A stretch of 64,000 nucleotides of DNA from the NCBI GenBank assembly GCA_021927905.1, contig BLLK01000019.1, positions 1,178,001 to 1,242,000 of the forward strand. Direction: 5' to 3'. The notes under the pieces were generated by a model. It made no database searches, was not told where the DNA came from, and saw nothing but the letters and a program-made list of their open reading frames with translations. Origin of the DNA: Chaetoceros tenuissimus (lineage: Eukaryota; Bacillariophyta; Thalassiosirophyceae; Chaetocerotales; Chaetocerotaceae). The number at the start of each line of letters is the position of its first letter. Within the stretch, counting starts at the first letter, position 1. Made by a program: the position numbers and the translations under genes. This document shows, one piece after another, positions 40,485 through 49,632 of this stretch.

Positions 40485-43189
40485 TAAAGGCAAACGATAA
40501 TGTATTTGATACATACATTGACGATGATCGCCGTGATGTGCATAAAATGATGCTCAACAAGTACGATTTGGACGGAGATGGAAAGCTTGATACTTCTGAA
40601 CAGCAGAACATTGGCCATGACATTCTTCGCATGAGAGATGTTGCCAATATGCAAAAGAAGTTGCTCATTGCTGCATCTTCTTTCATTGTGCTGTTGACAA
40701 TCGCCAACATTGGGTCAGCATACTGTGCAATGATTCTCGCGAAGGATCTCAAGGTTTCATCCAATGGAGTGATGAAGGACATGACTGGAGGAAATGTAAA
40801 GACCGAGGTATGTGCAATTATAGATGCTATTTATATCATATGTGATTTAGAACGGATAATCAACTGTTTTTGATTGAAACAGGGTATTGCCCCAAAGGTT
40901 ATTCTTTACGAAGTATCCAAGGGAGGAAGATGTCTCAAGAGTAAGAGGGATATTCATCGTAACCTTCAAAATGGACAAGAGTCTGATGGAACTTACTTTT
41001 CCATTCAAGGTTTTGTTGATGTACAAGGAGTCTCTGACATCTTGGATGGAGGACTTACACAGTTCCTTACTGATAGTGGCATGCAATCTTGCGATGTCAC
41101 TGGCTTTCAGAAACAAAGAAGTGAGACTCTTTACATTCTCTTCACCTCTTGTGGAAGAGGACGTTTAGTTTTACAACAAGATTCTCAGCAGGGTACACAA
41201 GGAATGTGCAGGAAGCTGATTTCTGATCTTTCACAAACCAATGGTGCCTTTGTTGCCATTTCAAATGTATTTGGTGATGATCCTTACTATTGGAATGATA
41301 GAAATGTTTGCCAAGGGGGTGTTTCAATAAATGAATCCGTATTATTTTATAGTACTAGTTCTCCAATGTCATTTTGGATATGTGACTTGTGGGAGGGCGA
41401 ATGGTATGCTACTGAGTATACTTCATATCTATTTTGCCAATACTATCGAATACTTTCATCTACAGAGTGTTCAACACGATTTACAAAGGGATGGCTAACC
41501 TAACCCTAACCCTAACTGATGAACCTTCGGTAAGTATCTTTTTTTCTAACTCATTGGTCAAAGCAATGTGTAAATTTTAATAGAATCATGAACTAACTTT
41601 GCGATTTTATTTGTTCCAATAGAGTTCTCCTCCAGTCCCAGCACCCTCAACGTTGAGTCCAAGTCCATCAATTTCATTTGCTCCCACCGAAAGTTATCCT
41701 TCAGCATTCCAATCACCAGTCCCAGCACCCACAACTCCAGCTCCAACTGAAACAGTAAGTTAGGTGAAGAAGTAGCAATACGTTTTGCTTTCATTCTATA
41801 ATTGTCGAATCATTGTCTCAAAACTCTTGTTTCAACAACTAACCAAATCTATTTTCAATGTACAGCCAACACCAAAACCAACACAACCACCACAAGTAAG
41901 ATACAATCGATTGAAACATTTGTTTATTTTTTGCATGTCTATGATTGAAATCGTCTCTGACACTTTTTCTCTTTTTTTAATTTTTTGACTCGTTCCTCCA
42001 ATTGAAACTTTGTTTGGATGTCTACAAATAAGGTTTACAATTCTCTCTTGGTAATAGACATGCATGTGCACTCTTTTCTTCCAAGGTGCAATGTGTAGGA
42101 ATTAATTATTCCGGACAATTGGGAACAAAAAATAAAATTAATGCCGCAACTCCAGTTGACATGAAACTTCCTGACGACCCAAACACCACGATGACTCCAA
42201 TTCAAGTAGTCACTGGTTTTGAACACACATGTGTCCTTTTCAAGGAAGATGGCAGTGTATACTGCGTTGGAAGGAATAATTATCGTCAATTGGGGAATGA
42301 CAGTAATTCCGATTCCAATGAGCTAGTCCAAGTGCAATGTACTGATGATGGTAATACTCTCGCACCTCTCTCAGGTGTCAAAAAAATTGCCGCTGGATTC
42401 TACCATAATTGTGCTATTTTTCAAAATGACTCCTTATATTGCTGGGGAATCAGTCACGCCAACGAACTTGATTTCAACAATCATAATGGTGTAAAACTCA
42501 TGGCACTCTCCAATGGCAGAACTTGTATTGTGACAAATAATAATACTGTGAAATGTACTGATAGATTTAGTGGTACTTTGACTATCAACTTTGGTAATGG
42601 CGCTGTCATTACTAAACTCACTGCGGGCAATGATCACTTTTGTGCTCTACTCCTTGCTGATAGAACTGCCAAATGCTTTGGAAGGAACACTTATGGTCAA
42701 CTTGGAAACGGATTAAAAACTGATGCTACTACCGACCCATTCGATACTGAACCAAAGTCCGTTGTTGTTAGAAGTCAAGATGGGACTACAACTACCACTC
42801 TCCAAAACATCTCCGATATCAATGCAGGTGAATCCTCTACTTGTCTCGTTCTTATGGAAGGAGAGACAAAGTGCTTCGGTGAAAATAATTATAATCAACT
42901 TGGAATGGAAAACAGCAGGGATAGTTTTTATCATGTGATGTTGAATCCAACCACCCCTCCACCACTTCAAACAATTTTGAATGGAGATAAACAAGACGTC
43001 TCTGTTGTCTCTGTGCATGTTGCACAGCATACAGGACATGCAGTCTTGAATGACAACACTGTTGTTGCCTGGGGAAGTAATAATGTTGGTATTCTTGGAG
43101 GTACAGATGTTAATGGAAATCAACTTCCTACCGACACAGTGATAAATGGGAATACTCCCGCAGTCCAAATGGAATTCAACTTTGCATAG
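40485..43189 (+). CDS. EF-hand / transmembrane / RCC1-repeat protein, copy B (exon structure partly unsettled)
   Basis: Exons I can place: about 40493-40807 (EF-hand loop DLDGDGKLDTSE, then helix LLIAASSFIVLLTIANIGSAY); 40883 to about 41529 (extracytosolic part, Cys-rich, GRGRLVLQQDSQQGTQG); 41623-41754 (linker SSPPVPAPSTLSPSPS…); 41866-41895 (PTPKPTQPPQ); and 42033-43189 (RCC1 propeller with NYSGQLG, HTCVLFKEDGSVYCVGRNNYRQLGND, HFCALLLADRTAKCFGRNTYGQLGNG, GHAVLNDNTVVAWGSNNVGILGG). The plan is a cytosolic calcium-binding domain, one membrane pass, a Pro-rich stalk and a propeller outside. The first exon with ATG could not be joined in phase. The second exon needs a phase change before its end, and the last acceptor is one base off relative to copy C. 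The gene is therefore either decaying or misassembled. Confidence 0.6.
41495..41516 (+). repeat. Interstitial telomere-like repeat (CCCTAA type)
   Basis: Just over three units of CTAACC/CCCTAA occur in a row within the second exon of the RCC1 copy B gene, 14 bp before a gtaagt donor. This is the complement of TTAGGG, the telomere unit reported for diatoms. In the frame that joins the next exon it reads LTLTLT. It may be a scar of break repair using telomeric DNA, or chance low complexity. Confidence 0.7.
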
Positions 43190-45971
43190 AATCTACAAGA
43201 GTAAGCATCAATGGTAAGTATGACAAAGTGGTCATTCCATGCATGTTGTTCCCAGTGAACTTTTTGATTTACAAATTACTTCCATAAATTTACATTAGTT
43301 GACAAGTCAACGATAAACGATGCTCTTCCCACCGCTCAATTGATATTGCAAAAAAGAAGAGAAATGGAAAAGAAAAAATATGAAACTATTGTAATCGCAC
43401 CCCCCAATCAATACAGACTGAAATAGAATAACAACATATATATAGATGATAAAAAATAACAAGTATCAATTACAAACACTTCATTCTATCTATTGATCTT
43501 TCAGAGCTCACATGTTGCTGATGCCAATGACGCCTTTTAGAATGACGTCTTTCTGACTGGTAGCTAAATAGATGTAATTTCAATTCTGACAATTTCTCGA
43601 TGTTTTTGGATGAATAGAAACTACATGGCTGAGGAATAAGTAAGGATGATGCTTTATTGCCTCTATTGAAATGGATGTCTTTATATTGTATTCTCTACAT
43701 TTTAGTCTTAGTGATAAAGAAGCGATGGTATTTTGCATTGAATTTTCATTTCTATCTATGCTTTCTGTTCCTCACAAATCCAAATTTAGGCTTTGCATCA
43801 TCATTTATTACATACCATACAACGCAACGTACGAAACATCAAGTCTTGACATATTCTTCTTTTTCAAAAGCATTACACTCACTTCCCTATTCAAGGATTG
43901 AGTGGATGATACGTATCTATAGATAGCTACCATCATGTCTTTTCATAAAATAATAATCATTCTATGGCTTATTGTACAGTCGATATATCTATCAAGGGAA
44001 GTTGGAGTGACAAGAGTAGTCGGAATATTGCTTTGTATCGCATGGGTATTGGTGCCGATTGTGTACTTGGATTGAAAACAGAGACAAGTGCGTTGCTAAT
44101 AGTCTACAAAGGGATGGACGAGAGAAAGAGTACGAGGAATCATATTTGCGTACTGGTATCTCTTTGAGGTTGGCATTGTACATTCTCTTCGTTTTATTAT
44201 GGCTGAGTGTTGCTCGTGTAGTTTATTTATACCGGAGGGGGGTCGATAGACAGTCCAGTAGGCATATTCTAGTATATATAGCTCGTCGTCAAAGAACTTG
44301 GATCATAAAATGTCTTAAGTAATGAAGATATTTTATGATAATTAAGCTTCCAATCCTGAGTTTTTTTAAAAATAAAAATTTATAGGTCAATTAGACAGTT
44401 GACAATAAACTGTACGGATTTATGTAGGTATGAAATAATTTTGACTTCTATCAAAAGGGGGTTATTTTTGTTATAAGAAACAAATGACAATTTGACAATC
44501 CGTTGAAGATTCTTTTTTGTCCAACAGACAAATTGTAACTGGAAATATTGAGATTAATCGTGAATTATTTCTTATCATCTATATATATGTTGATATTCTA
44601 TTTCTGACTGTTTTGATTGGGGGCTGCGATTACAATAGTTTCATATTCATATGTATTTTTCTCTTTTCTTTTCCCTTTCTCTTCTTTTTCTTCGATATCA
44701 ATTGAGCGGTGGGAAGAGCATCATAGTTGACTTACTTGTCAACTAATGTGAATTTGGAAGTCATTTGTAAATCAAATAGTTCACTGGGAACAACATGAAT
44801 GGATTGATGCTTACTCTTGTAGATTCTATGCAAAGTTGAACTCCATTTCGACTGCGGGGGTATTTCCAAAGATTTCTGTGCTGAAAGTAATGCGTGTTCC
44901 ATCAACTCCAGTAGTTCCAAGAGTTCCATACGCATTATTTCCCCAGGCAACGACAGTGTTATCACTCAAGACGACATGACCTGTATACTGTGCAACATGC
45001 ACAGAGACAACAGAGACGTCGTGTTTATCTCCATTCAAAATTGTTTGAAGTGGTGGAGGGGTGGTTGGATACAACACATCATCCCAGCTGTTTTCCATTC
45101 CAAGTTGATTATAATCATTATTTCCGAAGCACTTTGTCTCTCCTTCCATAAGAACGAGACAAGTAGATATACCACCTGCATTGATATCAGAGATGTTTTG
45201 GAGAGGACTGCCTGTAGAACCATCTTGACTTCTAACAACGGACTTTGGTACAGTATCGAATGGGTCGGTATTATCAGTTTTTAATCCGTTTCCAAATTGA
45301 CCATAAGTGTTCTTTCCAAAGCACTTGGCAGTTCTATCAGCAAGGAGTAGAGCACAAAAGTGATCAAAGCCTGCAGTGAGTTTAGTAATGACAGCGCCAT
45401 TACCAAAGTTGATAGTCAAAGGATCGCCGTTTTTGGTACATTTTACCACACTTTCATCTATATTTGTCACAATACAAGTTCTATCATTGGAGAGTGCCAT
45501 GAGTTTTACACCATTATGATTGTTGAATGCAAGTTTGTTACTATTAGTCGATCCCCAGCAATATAAGGAGTCATTTTGAAAAATAGCACAAGTATGGTAG
45601 CCTCCAGCAGCAATTTTTTTGACGTTGGTGAGAGGTGCGAGATCACCATTATCATTAGTACGTTGCACTTGGACTAGCTCATAGGAATCGGAATTACTGT
45701 CATTCCCCAATTGACGATAATTATTCTTTCCAACACAGTATACACTGCCATCTTCCTTGAAAAGGACACATGTGTGTTCAAAACCAGTGACTACTTGAAT
45801 TGGAGTCATCATAACATTGCTTTCGTCAACAGGAAGGTTCATGGTAACTGGAGTTAGAGAGGAATCATTGTTACCATTTCCCAATTGTCCAGAATCATTA
45901 AATCCTACACATTGCACCTTGGAAGAAAAGAGTGCACATGCATGTTCATCACTAAGAGAGAATTGCAAACC
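42033..45971. repeat. Large inverted duplication (imperfect palindrome) of the RCC1 exons
   Basis: The RCC1 exon and 3' flank of copy B (about 42033-43470, plus strand) are repeated in reverse orientation at about 44560-45971, and the small Pro-rich exon before it is also present (46094-46120). The match runs through the stop codon, gaatctacaagagtaagc, gttgttcccagtgaac, ttgatttacaaa, gctcttcccaccgctcaatt and a ctattgtaatcgca-cccc segment. The unpaired centre is roughly 1.1 kb. Arms differ at a moderate number of sites including small indels, so the event is not very recent. Confidence 0.85.
43471..44559. other. Centre of the inverted duplication, no gene seen
   Basis: About 1.1 kb between the two arms. 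Several short open frames exist on the plus strand (for example 43657-43926 and 43964-44167), but none has a family signature, and they look like chance. I see no mobile-element gene that could explain the duplication. Confidence 0.5.
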
Positions 45972-46120
45972 CTATTTGTATACATCCAAACAGAGTTTCA
46001 ATTGGAGGAACGAGTCAAAATAGAAAAATGAGAAAAGTGTGAGTGACGATTTCAAAAATAGATATTCAAATGTTTCAATCAATTGTATCTTACTGGTGGT
46101 GTAGTTGGTTGTGGTGTCGG
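44826..46120 (-). pseudogene. Partial RCC1-repeat copy C lacking its 5' exons
   Basis: The main exon 45971-44826 is fully open and encodes the RCC1 propeller (HACALFSSKVQCVGFNDSGQLGNGNN, HTCVLFKEDGSVYCVGKNNYRQLGND, HTCAIFQNDSLYCWG, HFCALLLADRTAKCFGKNTYGQFGNG, GHVVLSDNTVVAWGNNAYGTLG). A short exon at about 46120-46094 (PTPQPTTPP) is bounded by cag and gtaaga, and joins it in phase. Beyond that the EF-hand, membrane and linker exons of copy B are missing, and no ATG is visible, so this is a 5'-truncated duplicate. It could still be used if an upstream exon has been captured; I found none. Its own frame is cleaner than that of copy B. Confidence 0.7.
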
Positions 46121-46129
46121 CTGTAAATT

Positions 46130-47185
46130 GAAATTAGAATTTGGTTAGTTGTTGAATGAGAACTTTGAAGCAATGATTCATAATTTTTCTGAGGAAGAAT
46201 TCGCACGCCGTAGCGCACTCGGTAGAAAACACCACACCTACTCTCCAACGTTGTGGTTCTTCTTGTTGAACAGTCAACTAAAACGGTCATAGACAGCACG
46301 AATGAAGCTAAAATCAAGCGATAGCTTGCTAAAATAGTTTATACAATTAGGTTACGAACCATTGAAAATTATTTTTCAAAAAAATTTTAGAGACTTACTT
46401 ATGTGCATTTTTAAGAAATTAGACAAAATAAAAGTCTTGTTATTACAAATTTAGTACTGCGAATGCAGCCTGTATTGTACCACTTGGTTAAAGTAGTCTC
46501 AATAAACCAAAAAGGAAAAAGAAACGACGCTTATGTACGTACAAAATTCATAATGTCATATTGATTTACAGCAACTGTCCTACTACTGAGGAACAGGACA
46601 AACACAGTAATGTTTCAAAAGAACACAACTGGGATTTCCCAACCCAACATGATGGACCCCCCTCCGGTTATTCATTACATGCTTGCATTCATGAATACAG
46701 CTGACGTTTCATTGTACTCGCTCCTTGCTTTATGGTCAACATCTATACTATACGATTTACGATTAGAACAACAGCAAGGCAGTACATCTCTAGTAGTCAT
46801 CATCTACATCAATATTATGCCTGCAAGTGAGTCACGAACCAAGAAAAGGTTCCATATGATAGATGATTGAAAGATTTCTGCATTAGACCATACATTTCTA
46901 TCCTCCATCGCATGTAAACATTTTTAGCGGAGCGATAGACGAGGCATAGCTAAATTGAAAGCTTTATACACTGCATTTTCCAAATTAAAAGGAGTCACTC
47001 CGTCTTTTTTTAGAAAATAAGGTCTGCTGAAATTCACGGAATAAATTCAATACGCGTAAACAGCAACGTCTTCATTTAGTCTACACGTAATCTTTCACCT
47101 CGCTAAACTTCTAACTTAACTTTTCCCTAATATATTTATAACTTATACCATAGATAATGAATTTGTATTTTGTATATACATTCTT
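46130..47185. other. Intergenic stretch, no gene seen
   Basis: About 1 kb past the end of the truncated copy C. Short open frames at 46610-46870 and others lack family signals. Nothing else recognised. Confidence 0.4.
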
Positions 47186-47755
47186 TCAAGCACTCTTTCT
47201 CCTAGATGGTTTCATGATGTTCAATATATTCATTTTCTTTTTCAAACCCTTTAGTCGATTTTTTCCTTTCCGTTTCCTCATTTCAGTATCAATATCAGAA
47301 ATAGATTCAGATATAGTATCCTGTATATCTTCTGCATTGACATCTTGCTTATATGATTTCTTGAGCTCTTCTTCGAATTGTGCTTGAAACATTGCATTGA
47401 ATTGTATAGATTTTTGAAAATTGTCACTAAATATATTCACATCTGCTTCATATATGTCTTCTTGAGAGTTCGATTGAATCATAGGTAGTTTCTTTGTGGC
47501 TGCATCTTTACTGACACTTGAGGACGATAAGGAAGAGGTTAGGTTGATTCTACTGCCAAAGTGACCTGGTAATATTGAGAATTTGAGAGCATCGTGATCC
47601 AAAGAGCTTCGACTATTGCTTTTACTATTTCTGTATCCTTGTTTCGAACTATTTGCACTTCCACCCGAGTAGAAGGAAAGTTCGGAAAGCAGTTGCTTCC
47701 TTTTGAACGACAAATCGTCGAGTGTGCTTGCTGTTAACTCTGATGCTGCTGCCAT
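47186..47755 (-). CDS. Small basic protein, member 1 of a local paralogous pair
   Basis: An ATG frame of 189 residues, mostly disordered and Ser-rich. It shares a series of short motifs in the same order with the gene at 48810: an N-terminal LDDLSFKRKQLLSELS (compare RMLQKELSVKRSDLRS), a central FSILPGHFGSR (compare FSLRAGHFAEE), ADVNIFSDNF (compare VDIDLFSDEF), and a basic C-terminus ending SRRKSA (compare SRRASLW). The strongly basic tail (KRKGKNRLKGLKKKM) could be a nuclear signal or a membrane/nucleic-acid contact. SRRKS and SRRAS also resemble basophilic kinase sites. No known family, signal peptide or membrane helix. Confidence 0.65.
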   Translation of the reverse strand: MAAASELTASTLDDLSFKRKQLLSELSFYSGGSANSSKQGYRNSKSNSRSSLDHDALKFSILPGHFGSRINLTSSLSSSSVSKDAATKKLPMIQSNSQEDIYEADVNIFSDNFQKSIQFNAMFQAQFEEELKKSYKQDVNAEDIQDTISESISDIDTEMRKRKGKNRLKGLKKKMNILNIMKPSRRKSA

Positions 47756-48809
47756 TTAGAATCTTTGGAATGTAGTTGACAACTCTAGAATACGTTGGTA
47801 TGCTAAAAACGTTGAAGCTATTGTTGGTACGAGCAAAGTACACCAAATATTGAAGCTATCAAAGTCGAAGTTATTATTATGAATACAATAGTTTGTATGT
47901 GTATCAAAAGCCATCAACAGCACAGAGCTGTAATGCTGTAATTCTTCCGAAAAGCGGAATGCGGAAGTCGTGTTATGATAGTATTTTGATATGATTCAGT
48001 CGTTTTTAGCTGTGATGAGAAGACAAAGCGAAGAAACTGGTCTTACCAAATGAAAAATAGTTTTTCTATGTATGTACGTATTGAGTATGATCGTTTCTTT
48101 ACTTATGGCCGCATCATCATGCATTATTCAGGTCTGCATGTTCTGTCTATTACAGTTTTCCGTTTTAACCGCCAGATGTCTATTCATTTTATTGTAAACC
48201 ATTGTACGAGTAATTTATGTATTCAAAGATGTCATTTTTTTCTGCTCTTTACCTTGATGCAAATATAAAAATCTCTTTGGGTTGATCGTGGTGATTATAG
48301 ATCATCAAAAGTAAGGCGCTTAATTCATATCTTCATCTCTATCTGTTTCTATCATGTGCAGACTGTGGACACAACTCAAGAAATTTAGCAGGACAGAGTT
48401 TGAGACTAATGTCCCGAATTTTTTAGGAATGTTCTGATGTTCTGAGAACGAAGAACAAAGAGTCAAGTGGTTATGCAGGGACCAACCAATCGAGCTCTAT
48501 CATATTTTTTTCTCACAGCCTTTTTTCAAAATGGATAGAACAAAATCGAAGTGAAGTGAAATTGAATAAATCCTTTTGAAAGTGCACGAACTACGAGTAG
48601 CTTGCTTGCTTCATGATTCGATTCAAAACATACAGGTTACGTTTATTTATAACTCGTAGGAACTAAGAAGGAACAACAAGCAACGAGATCATCCTGGTAA
48701 AAAGTACTTGATAGCTATCGTTTATGAGCATCAAGGGTCAAAATAATACTTCTTTTATATAAACAATGTAGTTCTATTGTACAAATGGCCTTCGCATTCT
48801 TGAATACGC
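47756..48809. other. Intergenic stretch, no gene seen
   Basis: About 1 kb between the two paralogous small-protein genes, both read to the left. Frames here have no support. The promoter of the 47186-47755 gene should lie at the left end. Confidence 0.4.
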
Positions 48810-49301
48810 TCACCAAAGTGATGCTCTGCGTGACTTCTTTCGAGAGAAGAATCGTTTGAGTTTTCCTCTCACTGCATGCGACTTGGTGCTTGCTGCATCA
48901 CCGTTTGATTGCTGACCATCAGAGATATTTGCTGTATCTATTGTCATGCGTCTATTGATACTATCTGAACGGAATTCATCACTGAATAAATCAATGTCTA
49001 CCTTTCCAATATTGGACATATCACTTCTTCTGGAAGCTTGTTTGAATAACATTTCACGATGGCTGTTGTTACAATCTTCCACGATAGCGTCAAGGTTCTC
49101 AGTATCATCATATTCATCATCACTCTCTTCTGCAAAGTGTCCAGCTCGAAGTGAAAATCCCATCACTGTACCTCCTCGTCTTCTAGTTCCACCAGCTGAT
49201 CTTTGAGAACTTTCTTTTGTGAGCCATGATCGCAAATCGCTGCGTTTCACAGATAGCTCTTTTTGAAGCATTCTAGTTTTGTCTAATGATCTTGACGGCA
49301 T
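48810..49301 (-). CDS. Small basic protein, member 2 of a local paralogous pair
   Basis: The ATG at 49301 (MPSRSLDKTRMLQKELS) is the first true start, giving 163 residues. The protein is Ser/Arg-rich, with an acidic stretch (EESDDEYDDTEN) between the FSLRAGHF and DIDLFSDEF motifs, and ends in a very basic tail (RGKLKRFFSRKKSRRASLW). It is paralogous to the gene at 47186-47755 through five short motifs in the same order, while the sequence between them is free to vary, as in proteins that work through short docking motifs. Function unknown. Same strand and about 1 kb apart, so a tandem duplication is likely. Confidence 0.65.
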   Translation of the reverse strand: MPSRSLDKTRMLQKELSVKRSDLRSWLTKESSQRSAGGTRRRGGTVMGFSLRAGHFAEESDDEYDDTENLDAIVEDCNNSHREMLFKQASRRSDMSNIGKVDIDLFSDEFRSDSINRRMTIDTANISDGQQSNGDAASTKSHAVRGKLKRFFSRKKSRRASLW

Positions 49302-49632
49302 GGTTAAGTTTTTGATTGTAAAGTGTTTTGGCAAAATAAATATTATGGCAGAGTTGGTGTACTACAGAAACAGACACAAGCAACACTTTATACTCTCATT
49401 TTCACTGGAAAAGTAGTAATGACTCGTTGAAGGATAGAGTCATGTCGTAGGAGATGTCACATGACAAAAAATATTTATTGAAAATCAAGAAACTGTCCTT
49501 CAATTAGTGAATAAGAGTCATTATGACCCCGCGGAACAAATCATCATCATTCCAAAAATAGTGTAAAAATTTTTAATTAGAAACTCCTACAGGTGCCGTA
49601 GCATGAACATGTTAATTCTCTTTCTCGTTCCT

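Noticed and set aside
43657-44322. Open frames in the centre of the palindrome
   Set aside because: Overlapping in different frames, with no motifs; they look like chance frames in AT-rich DNA.
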